Origin: Mycobacterium avium subsp. avium
GTDB lineage: Bacteria > Actinomycetota > Actinomycetes > Mycobacteriales > Mycobacteriaceae
NCBI RefSeq assembly: GCF_009741445.1
Contig: NZ_CP046507.1
Span: forward strand, 744,001-808,000
DNA length: 64,000 nt
Direction: 5' to 3'
Part shown: positions 24,061-33,229 of the stretch, piece after piece
How positions within the stretch are numbered: position 1 is the first letter of the stretch
Layout of the letters: each line of letters opens with the position of its first letter
Notes under the pieces: generated by a model
Databases searched by the model: none
Told to the model about the DNA's origin: nothing
The model's input: the letters and a program-made list of their open reading frames with translations, nothing else
Translations under genes and position numbers: made by a program

Positions 24061-25038
24061 GTCCAGCACGCGCAGCGCCGCGGCCACGATGACGTCGCGA
24101 TCGGTGCTGGGCGCGTCGAGCTTGCGAATCTTGGTGCGGGTGTAGAAGGTGGCCGTGCGCACGGTCACCGCCACCCGGGTCACCACCCGGCCCGCCGCCA
24201 GCACCTCCGCCACCGCCTGATCGGCCAAATCCGTTACCGCCGTTTCCATTTCGGCGCGATCGGTGAGATCCCGGGGAAACGTGACGACGTGGCTGCGCGA
24301 GCGCGGCACCCACGGTTGCGCGCTGACGTGGTCGTCGCCGCCACCCTTGGCGAGCAGCAGCAGCCACAACCCGGTGCGCGGCCCGAAGGTGGCCGTCAAC
24401 AGTTCCGCGTCACTGTGGGCCAATTGCCACACCGTCGTAATCTGAAGATCCGCAAGCTTTTTCGCGGTCTTGGGCCCCACACCCCACAGCGCGTCGACCG
24501 GACGGTCGGCCATCAGCGCCATCCAGTTCGCGTCGGTGAGCACGAAGACGCCGTCGGGTTTGGCAAAGCTGGTGGCGATCTTGGCGCGCTGTTTGTTGTC
24601 GCTGATGCCGACCGAACAGGACAGGCCGGTTTCCGAGGAGATGACGCCGCGGATCTGTTCGGCGACCTCGATCGGGTCCGTCGCCGTCACCGCGAGGTAG
24701 GCCTCGTCCCAGCCCCACACCTCCACCGGATGCCCGAGGTCGCGCAGCAGCCCCATCACCTGGTCGGACGCGGCGTCGTAGGCGGCCGGGTCGGGCGGCA
24801 GGAACGTCACCCCCGAGTCTGGCGGGCAGCGGCGGGCGGCGGCGCGCAGCGGCATGCCCGCGCGGACGCCGAATTCGCGTGCCTCGTAGGAGGCGCAGGT
24901 GACGACCTTGCGCGGTTCGTTCGGGTCGCCGTTGCCGCCGACGATGACGGGCAGGCCGGCCAGTTCGGGACGGCGCCGCAACTCGACCGACGCCAGGAAC
25001 TGGTCGAGGTCGACGTGCAGCACCCAGCGGGGGCTCAT
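23995..25038 (-). CDS. dinP: Y-family DNA polymerase DinP (DinB2 type)
   Basis: A 347-residue DNA polymerase IV homologue. Metal-binding residues lie in HVDLDQFLASVE (about 8-19) and GWDEAYL; thumb helix-hairpin-helix LWGVGPKTAKKLADL follows. The steric-gate position after DQF is Leu15, as in M. smegmatis DinB2, whose Leu gate allows ribonucleotide use. It performs translesion synthesis. The beta-clamp-binding tail is short. Its ATG shares its first base with the TetR stop upstream (ATG/TGA overlap), so the two are an operon. Confidence 0.92.
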   Translation of the reverse strand: MSPRWVLHVDLDQFLASVELRRRPELAGLPVIVGGNGDPNEPRKVVTCASYEAREFGVRAGMPLRAAARRCPPDSGVTFLPPDPAAYDAASDQVMGLLRDLGHPVEVWGWDEAYLAVTATDPIEVAEQIRGVISSETGLSCSVGISDNKQRAKIATSFAKPDGVFVLTDANWMALMADRPVDALWGVGPKTAKKLADLQITTVWQLAHSDAELLTATFGPRTGLWLLLLAKGGGDDHVSAQPWVPRSRSHVVTFPRDLTDRAEMETAVTDLADQAVAEVLAAGRVVTRVAVTVRTATFYTRTKIRKLDAPSTDRDVIVAAALRVLDLFELDRPVRLLGVRLELVMPD

Positions 25039-25652
25039 CAGTTACCGCACAGCTTGCGCGCCAGGCTTTCCCACGCGTCGCCCAACGTCTGCAGGGTGTG
25101 GCCGTGGTCGCTGAGCTGGTGGTGCACATAGTCGGCGTCGAGCAGCGCCAGCAGCGCGTCGGCCTGGGCGTCGAGGTCGCCGGTGGTGTGCGCCGCGGCC
25201 AGCAGCACCCGCACGTGGCGGCGCAGCACGGCGGACGGCGGGCCGTAGCGGGTCCGCGGGTCGCGGTTGGCCGCCGACAACAGCGCGTGGTGGGTGTGGG
25301 CGAAGCGCAGCCGCTCCCGGCCGAAGGCCACCAGCCGATCCAGCGGTGGCGCGTCGGGCCCCAGCGGCGGCGGACCGAACAGGAACGCCTGCTGGATGGC
25401 GCGTTCGTCCTCGTCCAGCAGCACCATCATCAGACCCGCCCGGCTGCCGAACCGGCGGAACAAGGTTCCCTTGCCGACGCCGGCGGCCGCGGCGACGTCG
25501 TCCATCGTGACGGCGTCGGCCCCGCGCTCGGCGACGAGGCGGCGAGCCGCGTCCAGCAGGAGTGCGCGATTGCGGGCGGCGTCGCCGCGTTCCGGCGCGG
25601 GAACCCGCGGATCGCAGAACCGCAGTTGACCCCGCTGCTCGACACCGCTCAC
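25038..25652 (-). CDS. TetR family regulator upstream of dinP
   Basis: A 204-residue TetR protein with helix-turn-helix LLDAARRLVAERGADAVTMDDVAAAAGVGKGTLFRRFGSR (about 31-70) and a C-terminal helical domain. GTG start. Orthologue of Rv3055 by position. It is translationally coupled to dinP and divergent from an FMN reductase gene; a near-perfect repeat at 25682-25695 between them is the likely operator. Confidence 0.88.
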   Translation of the reverse strand: MSGVEQRGQLRFCDPRVPAPERGDAARNRALLLDAARRLVAERGADAVTMDDVAAAAGVGKGTLFRRFGSRAGLMMVLLDEDERAIQQAFLFGPPPLGPDAPPLDRLVAFGRERLRFAHTHHALLSAANRDPRTRYGPPSAVLRRHVRVLLAAAHTTGDLDAQADALLALLDADYVHHQLSDHGHTLQTLGDAWESLARKLCGN

Positions 25653-25681
25653 TCCTGCACTTTAACGCTGCCGGAATAAAA

Positions 25682-25695
25682 CGGACCATAGTCCG
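25682..25695. promoter_or_regulatory. Inverted repeat between TetR-dinP and FMN reductase
   Basis: CGGAC-CATA-GTCCG, a perfect 5-bp repeat with a 4-base spacer, in the 93-bp divergent region. It is 30 bp from the TetR start, well placed for autoregulation and for control of the FMN reductase. Confidence 0.6.
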
Positions 25696-25745
25696 GTTGG
25701 CCCGTGCGAGGATGGACACCAACAACCGAAGGGAACTGGCGAATC

Positions 25746-26300
25746 GTGGCAATCAAAATCTTGGCATTAGTGGGAAGCCTGCGCTCGGCGTCGATCAACC
25801 GCCAGATCGCGGAGCTGGCGAGCGCTGTCGCCGGCGAGGACGTCGTCGTCACCGTCTTCGAGGGGCTCGGCGAGCTGCCGTTCTACAACGAGGAGATCGA
25901 CGACGCGATGACCAGCGACGCGCCGCCGCTGGCCCCGGTGGCCGCGCTGCGCGCCGCGGCGGCCGACGCCGACGCCGCGCTGGTGGTCACCCCCGAGTAC
26001 AACGGCAGCATCCCGGCGGTCATCAAGAACGCGATCGACTGGCTGTCCCGCCCGTTCGGCGACGGCGCACTGAAGGGCAAGCCGCTGGCCGTCATCGGGG
26101 GGTCTTTCGGCCAGTACGGGGGAGTGTGGGCGCACGACGAGACCCGCAAGTCCTTCGGGATCGCCGGGGCGCGGGTGGTCGAGTCGATCAAGCTGTCCGT
26201 GCCGTTCAAGACGCTGGCCGGCAAGGCGCCCGCCGAGCATGCCGAACTGTCGGCGAACGTGCGCGACGTGGTCGGCAAGCTGGCCGCCGAGGTCGGCTGA
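25746..26300 (+). CDS. NADPH-dependent FMN reductase family protein
   Basis: A 184-residue flavodoxin-like protein. LVGSLRSASINRQ (about residues 7-19) is the FMN phosphate loop; TPEYNGSIPAVIKNAIDWLSR is the conserved FMN-reductase signature. It transfers hydride from NAD(P)H to FMN or a quinone. GTG 25746 gives the same length as Rv3054c; the upstream in-frame ATG at 25704 would overlap the operator region. It is divergent from the TetR-dinP pair. Confidence 0.88.
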   Translation: MAIKILALVGSLRSASINRQIAELASAVAGEDVVVTVFEGLGELPFYNEEIDDAMTSDAPPLAPVAALRAAAADADAALVVTPEYNGSIPAVIKNAIDWLSRPFGDGALKGKPLAVIGGSFGQYGGVWAHDETRKSFGIAGARVVESIKLSVPFKTLAGKAPAEHAELSANVRDVVGKLAAEVG

Positions 26301-26362
26301 TTGGCGGAAATCGACAACCCGGTCACCGGGCGACCAGCGAGGTTGTGAGACCGGCATGGCAG

Positions 26363-26389
26363 AAGCCGCCAGCTTCGGCTGGCGGCTTT
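26363..26389 (+). terminator. Intrinsic terminator after FMN reductase
   Basis: An 11-bp perfect stem AAGCCGCCAGC/GCTGGCGGCTT with a TTCG tetraloop and a short TTT tail, 62 bp past the stop. This is the clearest intrinsic terminator in the window. Confidence 0.85.
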
Positions 26390-26478
26390 GCTGGCTGCGG
26401 GTGGGCCCGGCGCGGCTCGCGGCGTGATCCGGGCCTTGTCGGTGCCCGCTGCTATACCGATGGGCAGAGACGGCGTCC

Positions 26479-26508
26479 CCCCGGCGTGTGATCTGCGACA
26501 CGCCGGGG
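26479..26508. terminator. Second strong hairpin upstream of nrdH
   Basis: An 11-bp perfect stem CCCCGGCGTGT/ACACGCCGGGG with an 8-base loop, in the 529-bp gap before nrdH. No gene is seen in this gap; it also holds the paired NrdR boxes and a long leader. The hairpin may act as a back-up terminator. Confidence 0.5.
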
Positions 26509-26566
26509 CGGGTGTCCGAATTTGTCCGACACAGGCCTTACGACCAGGGAATTTCAAAATTGTTAT

Positions 26567-26614
26567 TCAGAACATCTTGTATCTCGACATCTAGTGAGCC
26601 ACTAGGTGTAGTGT
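26567..26614 (+). promoter_or_regulatory. Paired NrdR boxes upstream of nrdHIE
   Basis: The box at 26599-26614, CCACTAGGTGTAGTGT, fits the NrdR consensus (ACACWA-N4-TWGTGT) well. A degenerate box, TCAGAACATCTTGTAT, starts exactly 32 bp upstream (26567-26582). The same 32-bp spacing is found before nrdF2. NrdR represses ribonucleotide reductase operons when bound to dATP/ATP. About 215 bp of leader separate the boxes from nrdH. Confidence 0.65.
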
Positions 26615-26829
26615 TTCGAGCACCGGCAGATCCCAGGACCACCGAGCCCCGCGGGCGCGGCGGAACCCCCGAAATCGGCGCCGAGTTGTCGAAGACAGGT
26701 CTTCGGCACCCGACCGCCGCAGGACGGGAATCCGGGGGCCTGCCGGATCGCTGAAGGTAGCAAACAAGCAGTCCAAAAGTAGTTGCCAGTCCGTTGGGTT
26801 CCCCCTCTTCCGCGAAGGAGCGGCATGCG

Positions 26830-27069
26830 ATGACCATCACCGTGTACACCAAGCCGGCATGCGTGCAGTGCAGCGCCACCTACAAGGCGCTGGACAAGCA
26901 CGGCATCGCCTACGAAAAGGTCGACATCACGCTCGACCCCGAGGCGCGTGACTACGTGATGGCGCTGGGATACCTGCAGGCTCCCGTCGTGGTGGCCGGA
27001 AGCGACCACTGGTCGGGTTTCCGGCCCGATCGGATCAAGGCGCTGGCCGGGGCGGAACTGAGCGCCTAG
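26830..27069 (+). CDS. nrdH: Glutaredoxin-like protein NrdH
   Basis: A 79-residue redoxin, the usual NrdH length, with the dithiol CVQC (about residues 11-14), a TKPAC entry and the WSGFRPDRIK C-terminal segment typical of NrdH. It passes electrons from thioredoxin reductase to the NrdEF ribonucleotide reductase. The ATG at 26830 follows GAAGGAG. First gene of nrdHIE; 42 bp to nrdI. Confidence 0.95.
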   Translation: MTITVYTKPACVQCSATYKALDKHGIAYEKVDITLDPEARDYVMALGYLQAPVVVAGSDHWSGFRPDRIKALAGAELSA

Positions 27070-27111
27070 GCAACAGAGCGGCAAGACGTCAGGTAAGGAG
27101 GTTGCGCTGCC

Positions 27112-27564
27112 ATGGACAGCACGGGACGCAACCTGGTCTATTTCTCCTCGGTCTCGGAGAACACCCACCGCTTCGTGCAGAAGCTGGGCATCCCGGCCAT
27201 CCGGATACCGCTGCACGGGCGGATCGAGGTGGACCACCCGTACGTCCTGCTGCTGCCCACCTACGGCGGCGGGCGGGCCACTCCCGACCTCAACGCCGGG
27301 GGCTATGTCCCCAAACAGGTCATCGCCTTTTTGAACAATGAGCACAACCGTTCGTTGATCCGCGGCGTCATCGCCGCGGGCAACAACAACTTCGGCGCCG
27401 AATTCGCCTACGCGGGAAACGTGGTCTCGCGCAAGTGCGGCGTTCCGTACCTCTACCGCTTCGAACTGATGGGAACCCAGGACGACGTGGACGCCGTCCG
27501 AGCGGGCTTAGCTGAATTTTGGAAGGAACAGACGTGTCACCAACCGTCGCTGCAGAGCCTGTAA
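27112..27564 (+). CDS. nrdI: Flavodoxin-like RNR-assembly protein NrdI
   Basis: A 150-residue flavoprotein with the FMN-binding loop [13 protein letters not shown] (about 9-21) and LLLPTYGGG. NrdI supplies an oxidant to build the dimanganese-tyrosyl radical of NrdF in class Ib ribonucleotide reductases. A strong GGAGG precedes the ATG. Its end overlaps nrdE by 31 bp, so translation is coupled. Confidence 0.95.
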
Positions 27565-29699
27565 CCGCCGGCGCTCATGGCTTGCCCGACGAAACGGACT
27601 ACCATGCGCTGAACGCGATGCTGAACCTGTACGACGCGGACGGCAAGATCCAGTTCGACAAGGACGTCCTCGCCGCGCGCCAGTACTTTCTGCAGCACGT
27701 CAACCAGAACACCGTCTTCTTCCACAATCAGGACGAGAAACTCGACTACCTGATCCGCGAAAACTATTACGAGCGTGAGGTTCTCGACCAGTACTCGCGC
27801 AACTTCGTCAAGGCGCTGCTGGACCGCGCCTACGCCAAGAAATTCCGCTTCCCGACCTTTCTGGGCGCCTTCAAGTACTACACCTCCTACACGCTGAAGA
27901 CCTTCGACGGCAAGCGCTACCTGGAGCGCTTCGAGGACCGGGTGGTGATGGTCGCGCTCACCCTGGCCGCCGGCGACACCGGGCTGGCCGAGAAGCTGGT
28001 CGACGAGATCATCGAGGGCCGTTTCCAGCCGGCCACGCCGACGTTTTTGAACTCCGGCAAGAAGCAGCGCGGCGAGCCGGTGAGCTGCTTTCTGCTGCGC
28101 ATCGAGGACAACATGGAGTCCATCGGGCGTTCGATCAACTCCGCGCTGCAGCTGTCCAAGCGCGGCGGCGGAGTTGCGTTGCTGCTGACCAACATTCGCG
28201 AGCACGGCGCGCCGATCAAGAACATCGAGAACCAGTCCTCGGGCGTCATCCCCATCATGAAGCTGCTGGAGGACTCGTTCTCCTACGCCAACCAGCTCGG
28301 GGCGCGCCAGGGGGCCGGCGCGGTGTACCTGCACGCCCATCACCCCGACATCTACCGTTTCCTGGACACCAAGCGGGAGAACGCCGACGAGAAGATCCGG
28401 ATCAAGACGCTGAGCCTGGGCGTGGTGATCCCCGACATCACCTTCGAGCTGGCCAAGAAGAACGAGGACATGTACCTGTTCTCGCCGTACGACGTGGAAC
28501 GCGTGTACGGGCTGCCGTTCGCCGACATCTCGGTGACCGAGAAGTACTACGAGATGGTCGACGACGCCCGCATCCGCAAGACCAAGATCAAGGCGCGGGA
28601 GTTCTTCCAGACGCTGGCCGAGCTGCAGTTCGAGTCGGGCTACCCGTACATCATGTTCGAGGACACGGTGAACCGGGCCAATCCCATCGACGGCAAGATC
28701 ACCCACTCCAACCTGTGCTCGGAGATCCTGCAGGTCTCCACGCCGTCGTTGTTCAACGACGACCTGTCGTATGCCAAAGTGGGCAAGGACATTTCGTGCA
28801 ACCTGGGTTCGCTGAACATCGCCAAGACGATGGACTCGCCCGACTTCGCCCAGACCATCGAGGTGGCCATCCGGGCGCTGACCGCCGTCAGCGACCAGAC
28901 GCACATCACCTCGGTGCCCTCAATCGAGCAGGGCAACAACGATTCTCACGCGATCGGGCTCGGGCAGATGAACCTGCACGGGTACCTGGCCCGCGAGGGC
29001 ATCTTCTACGGCTCCGAAGAGGGCATCGACTTCACCAACATCTACTTCTACACGGTGCTCTATCACGCGCTGCGCGCGTCGAACCGCATCGCGATCGAAC
29101 GCGGCACGCACTTCAAGGGTTTCGAGCGCTCCAAGTACGCATCGGGGGAGTTCTTCGACAAGTACACCGAGCAGGTGTGGGAGCCGGCGACCGAGAAGGT
29201 GCGCCAACTCTTCGCCGACGCCGGCATCCGCATCCCGACGCAGGACGACTGGAAGCGGCTGAAGGAGTCGGTGCAGGCGCACGGCATCTACAACCAGAAC
29301 CTGCAGGCGGTGCCGCCGACCGGGTCGATCTCCTACATCAACCACTCGACGAGCTCGATCCACCCGATCGTGTCGAAGGTCGAGATCCGCAAGGAGGGCA
29401 AGATCGGGCGGGTCTACTACCCGGCGCCCTACATGACCAACGACAACCTGGAGTACTACCAGGACGCCTACGAGATCGGTTACGAGAAGATCATCGACAC
29501 CTACGCCGCGGCCACCCAGCACGTCGACCAGGGGCTGAGCCTGACGCTGTTCTTCAAGGACACCGCCACCACCCGCGACGTCAACAAGGCGCAGATCTAC
29601 GCCTGGCGCAAGGGCATCAAGACGCTCTACTACATCCGGTTGCGCCAGATGGCGCTGGAGGGAACCGAGGTCGAGGGCTGCGTGTCCTGCATGCTGTGA
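27534..29699 (+). CDS. nrdE: Class Ib ribonucleotide reductase alpha subunit NrdE
   Basis: A 721-residue reductase subunit. Visible are [13 protein letters not shown] with a substrate-site Cys, NLCSEI with the catalytic radical Cys, the conserved [21 protein letters not shown] segment, and the C-terminal CVSC redox pair (EGCVSCML end) that accepts electrons from NrdH. It reduces ribonucleoside diphosphates. The GTG at 27534 follows GGAAGGAA; the N-terminus is about 28 residues longer than in M. tuberculosis NrdE as recalled. Overlaps nrdI. Confidence 0.95.
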
Positions 29700-29706
29700 T
29701 CCCTCC

Positions 29707-29768
29707 CGCCGAACGTGTAGCTGTTGCGACTTTTCGGCTCGAATTTCGCAACCAGTGCACGTTCGGCG
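29707..29768. terminator. Long interrupted hairpin after nrdE
   Basis: Outer arms CGCCGAACGTG (29707-29717) and CACGTTCGGCG (29758-29768) pair perfectly over 11 bp; inner arms GTTGCGA (29723-29729) and TCGCAAC (29746-29752) pair over 7 bp. It starts 7 bp after the nrdE stop and probably ends the nrdHIE transcript. Its two-part form resembles dispersed intergenic repeat elements, so other copies may exist in the genome. Confidence 0.6.
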
Positions 29769-29826
29769 AGGTGCGGACGCGCCGATCTGCCCAGGTCAGA
29801 AGCCGCCACCGGGTACAGTGCTTGAC

Positions 29827-30576
29827 GTGGTGAGAATGCCCCGACCTGCCAGGCCCCACTCGGCTACCAAGCCGGGGGCCAAGGTCGACGCGCGCAGCGA
29901 ACGCTGGCGCGAGCACCGCAAGAAGGTCCGCAACGAGATCGTCGACGCTGCGTTTCGCGCCATCGACCGGCTCGGACCCGAGCTGTCCGTGCGCGAGATC
30001 GCCGAAGAGGCCGGCACCGCCAAGCCCAAGATCTACCGGCATTTCCACGACAAGTCCGACCTGTTCCAGGCCATCGGCGAGCGGCTGCGCGACATGCTGT
30101 GGACGGCGATCTTCCCGTCCATCGACCTGAAGACCGACTCGGCGCGCGAGGTGATCCGGCGCAGCGTCGAGGAGTACGTCACCCTGGTCGACAAGCATCC
30201 CAATGTGCTGCGGGTGTTCATCCAGGGGCGCTCGACGGGCACCCCCCAGTCGACGGTCACCATCCTCAACGAGGGCCGCGAGATCACCCTGGCCATGGCC
30301 GACCTGTTCGACAACGAGCTGCGCGAGATGGAGCTGGACCACGCGGCCGTCGAGCTGGCCGCCCATGCCGCCTTCGGGTCGGCGGCCTCGGCCACCGAGT
30401 GGTGGCTGGGGCCGGAACCGGACAGCCCGCGGCTGATGTCGCGGGCCCAGTTCGTCGCGCACCTGAGCACCATCATGATGGCGGTGATCATCGGCACCGC
30501 GGAGACACTGGGCATCACCATGAACCCTGACCAGCCGATTCACGACGCCGTGGTGAGAAAGCCCGCGGTGAGCTGA
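29827..30576 (+). CDS. TetR family regulator
   Basis: A 249-residue TetR protein with a basic N-terminal arm, helix-turn-helix IVDAAFRAIDRLGPELSVREIAEEAGTAKPKIYRHF, and a long helical ligand domain. A -10 TACAGT (29814-29819) ends 7 bases before the GTG at 29827, so the mRNA is probably leaderless from there; GTG 29830 and ATG 29836 are alternatives, the last matching the annotated length of Rv3050c as recalled. It precedes the flavin monooxygenase by 156 bp; a repeat at 30631-30652 may be its operator. Confidence 0.85.
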   Translation: MVRMPRPARPHSATKPGAKVDARSERWREHRKKVRNEIVDAAFRAIDRLGPELSVREIAEEAGTAKPKIYRHFHDKSDLFQAIGERLRDMLWTAIFPSIDLKTDSAREVIRRSVEEYVTLVDKHPNVLRVFIQGRSTGTPQSTVTILNEGREITLAMADLFDNELREMELDHAAVELAAHAAFGSAASATEWWLGPEPDSPRLMSRAQFVAHLSTIMMAVIIGTAETLGITMNPDQPIHDAVVRKPAVS

Positions 30577-30630
30577 GCCGCGCCCCGGCGTTGACAGCGC
30601 CGGGGCATATCGATAAAACTCGTCCAAACC

Positions 30631-30652
30631 GATACCCTGGGTACCGGGTATC
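30631..30652. promoter_or_regulatory. Inverted repeat upstream of flavin monooxygenase
   Basis: GATACCC and GGGTATC form a perfect 7-bp inverted repeat with an 8-base spacer, 80 bp before the monooxygenase start. It is a likely site for the TetR encoded just upstream. Confidence 0.55.
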
Positions 30653-30732
30653 TGCGCCAGCGGGGTGGCTACGGCCGACGATGCCAGCGAGCGCCGACCT
30701 GAGACAGGCCTGGATAGAAGGACCGAACGACC

Positions 30733-32271
30733 GTGACCGACGTCGTGACACACACCGAAACCGCGCCCACCCCGGCGGCCAAGGCCGCCAAGCCGGTGCA
30801 TACCCGCGCCGTCATCATCGGCACCGGGTTCTCCGGCCTGGGGATGGCGATCGCGCTGCAGAAGCAGGGCGTGGGCTTCGTCATCCTGGAAAAGGCCGAC
30901 GACATCGGCGGCACCTGGCGAGACAACAGCTATCCCGGCTGCGCCTGCGACATCCCGTCGCACCTCTACTCGTTCTCGTTCGAGCCCAAGCCCGACTGGA
31001 AGAACCCGTTCTCCTACCAGCCGGAGATCTGGGACTACCTCAAGGGCGTCACCGAGAAGTACGGCCTGCGCCGCTACATCGAGTTCAACTCGCTGGTCGA
31101 TCGCGCCCACTGGGACGACGACGAGCACCGCTGGCACGTGTTCACCACCGACGGGCGCGAATACGTCGTGCAGCTTTTGATCTCGGGCGCCGGCGCGCTG
31201 CACATCCCGTCGCTGCCCGACATCGAGGGGCGCGACGAATTCGCCGGTCCCGCTTTCCATTCCGCCGAGTGGGACCACACCGTCGACCTGACCGGCAAGC
31301 GGGTCGCGGTGATCGGCACCGGCGCCAGCGCCATCCAGATCGTGCCGGAGATCGTCGGCCAGGTCGCCGAACTTCAGCTCTACCAACGCACTCCGCCGTG
31401 GGTGGTGCCGCGGTCCAACCCGGAGATCCCGCCGGCCGTGCGCGCCGCCATGGAGAACGTGCCCGGGCTGCGCGCGCTGGTGCGCCTGGCCATCTACTGG
31501 GGGCAGGAGGCACTGGCGTTCGGCATGACCAAGCGGCCGAACCTGCTCAAGGTCATCGAGGCCTACGCGAAATACAACATCCGCCGCTCGGTCAAGGACA
31601 AGGAGTTGCGGCGCAAGCTGACTCCGCACTACCGGATCGGCTGCAAGCGAATCCTGAACTCCTCCACCTATTACGGCGCGGTCGCCGACCCCAAGACCGA
31701 ACTGGTCACCGATCACATCGCGCGGATCACGCCCGACGGCATCGTCACCGCCGACGGAACGCACCGCCCGGTCGATGTCATCGTGTACGCCACCGGTTTT
31801 CACGTCACCGACTCCTACACCTACGTCCAGATCAAGGGACTGCACGGCGAGGATCTGGTGGACCGCTGGAACCGCGAGGGCATCGGCGCGCACCGCGGCA
31901 TCACCGTGGCCGACGTGCCCAACCTGTTCTTTCTGCTGGGCCCCAACACCGGGCTGGGGCACAACTCCGTGGTGTTCATGATCGAATCCCAAATCCGTTA
32001 CGTCGCAGACGCGATCGCCACCTGCGACAAGCTGGGCGCCCAGGCGCTGGCCCCGACCCGGGCCGCGCAGGACAGGTTCAACGACGAGCTGCAGCGCCGG
32101 CTGGGCCCGTCGGTGTGGAACAGCGGCGGCTGCAGCAGTTGGTATCTGGACGAGCACGGCAAGAACACCGTGCTCTGGGGCGGCTACACCTGGGAGTACT
32201 GGCGGGCGACCCGGGCGGTCAAACCGGAGGAGTACCAGTTCTACGGGATCGGCTCACGCCCCGGCGTCTAA
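30733..32271 (+). CDS. Flavin-containing (Baeyer-Villiger-type) monooxygenase
   Basis: A 512-residue class B flavoprotein monooxygenase. It has the FAD motif IIGTGFSGLGMAIAL (about residues 28-42), ADDIGGTWRDNSYPGCACD, the Baeyer-Villiger-type fingerprint region FHSAEWDHTVDLTGKRVAVIGTGASA with the NADPH motif GTGASA, and ATGFHVTDSY near the C-terminus. It inserts oxygen next to a carbonyl or oxidises a heteroatom with NADPH. Orthologue of Rv3049c. GTG start. The last 18 bp overlap a convergent TetR gene. Confidence 0.9.
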   Translation: MTDVVTHTETAPTPAAKAAKPVHTRAVIIGTGFSGLGMAIALQKQGVGFVILEKADDIGGTWRDNSYPGCACDIPSHLYSFSFEPKPDWKNPFSYQPEIWDYLKGVTEKYGLRRYIEFNSLVDRAHWDDDEHRWHVFTTDGREYVVQLLISGAGALHIPSLPDIEGRDEFAGPAFHSAEWDHTVDLTGKRVAVIGTGASAIQIVPEIVGQVAELQLYQRTPPWVVPRSNPEIPPAVRAAMENVPGLRALVRLAIYWGQEALAFGMTKRPNLLKVIEAYAKYNIRRSVKDKELRRKLTPHYRIGCKRILNSSTYYGAVADPKTELVTDHIARITPDGIVTADGTHRPVDVIVYATGFHVTDSYTYVQIKGLHGEDLVDRWNREGIGAHRGITVADVPNLFFLLGPNTGLGHNSVVFMIESQIRYVADAIATCDKLGAQALAPTRAAQDRFNDELQRRLGPSVWNSGGCSSWYLDEHGKNTVLWGGYTWEYWRATRAVKPEEYQFYGIGSRPGV

Positions 32272-32799
32272 CAGGTTGACGAACGCCCGGGCGGCCGCGT
32301 CCACGCCGGCCTCGTCGCCGGTGGCCACCAGATCCAGCAGCAGGCCGCGGATGACGGCCAGGCCGAGTCGTGCCATCGCCGGGTCGAACGGCGCCCCGGC
32401 GTGGGTTTCGGCTTGGCGCAGCCAGTCGTCGACGGCGTCGGGAAGCATTCGGGCGAAAGGCTTTTCGCCCTGGGCGGCGCGCGAGTAGCACTCGAAGAAG
32501 AGGCGCTCGAATTCGCGCAGCTCGGGTCGGCGCAGATCGGCCCACATCGCGGCGAAGCCCTCGGCCGGCTCGCGGGGCAGTTCGGTCAGCACCCGCATCT
32601 GCCGGCGCTCCACCTCCTCGACGATCGCCAGCAGCAGGCCTTCCCGGGATCCGAAGTGGTGCAACAGCATTCGATGACTGGTGCCGACGGCCTCGGCCAC
32701 CCGGCGCAGCGATCGGTCGCCGATGCCGCCGGCGGCGAACTCGGCGATCAGGCCATCGAGCAGTTCCCGGCGCCGCTGCAGGTCAGGGGTGCGCGCCAT
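32254..32799 (-). CDS. TetR family regulator, partner of SRPBCC protein
   Basis: A 181-residue TetR protein with helix-turn-helix LLDGLIAEFAAGGIGDRSLRRVAEAVGTSHRMLLHHFGSR (about 13-52). It is the second gene of a two-gene unit and overlaps the SRPBCC gene by 17 bp. A perfect repeat across the SRPBCC start codon (33228-33245) is the likely operator, giving autoregulation. No M. tuberculosis counterpart is recalled at this position. Confidence 0.85.
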   Translation of the reverse strand: MARTPDLQRRRELLDGLIAEFAAGGIGDRSLRRVAEAVGTSHRMLLHHFGSREGLLLAIVEEVERRQMRVLTELPREPAEGFAAMWADLRRPELREFERLFFECYSRAAQGEKPFARMLPDAVDDWLRQAETHAGAPFDPAMARLGLAVIRGLLLDLVATGDEAGVDAAARAFVNLLDAGA

Positions 32800-33229
32800 C
32801 GGCGCGGCTGAGTAGCTCGGCCCGGGCCTTGAGGCCCCGGGCTTCGAGCGCCAGAAAGCGCTTGGTCTTCTTGGCCATCAGCCGGCCCACCAGGGCGCCG
32901 AGCGCGCCGCGCTGATCCAGCTGCTGGCGCACCAGGGTACCGCCTCCGGGTCGCGCGCTGACGTGATGGGTGGCGGCGACCCGCGCGCCGGGGGAGCGCT
33001 GCACCCAGGTCCACGACGCGCCGGGTATGAGCTCGGTGACCTGCCAGACCAGCTTGGCCATGCCGGGTTGCTTGATGGCGAACCGTCGGCCAACAGCCAG
33101 GGCGGGCCCGTCCAGGCCGGTCAGCGACGTCACCGACGCCGTCCACTCCGGCCAGCGCTCGACGTCGGTGAAGACGTCCCAAACCAACCGCGGCGGCGCG
33201 TCGATCTCGACGCTGTCCTCGGTAAACAT
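32783..33229 (-). CDS. SRPBCC (polyketide cyclase/START-like) protein
   Basis: A 148-residue SRPBCC-fold protein: VEIDAPPRLVWDVFTDVERWPEWTASV at the N-terminus, then FAIKQPGMAKLVWQVTELIPGASWTW and a long C-terminal helix GRLMAKKTKRFLALEARGLKARAELL that closes the hydrophobic cavity. Such proteins bind or transform lipids and polyketides; the ligand is unknown. ATG at 33229 lies inside a TetR-type operator. The downstream TetR overlaps its 3' end. Confidence 0.82.
   Translation of the reverse strand: MFTEDSVEIDAPPRLVWDVFTDVERWPEWTASVTSLTGLDGPALAVGRRFAIKQPGMAKLVWQVTELIPGASWTWVQRSPGARVAATHHVSARPGGGTLVRQQLDQRGALGALVGRLMAKKTKRFLALEARGLKARAELLSRADGAHP

Noticed and set aside
29617..32157. 846-codon minus-strand open frame
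   Set aside because: Antisense to the TetR and monooxygenase genes, which have clear families; product is low-complexity and matches nothing known.
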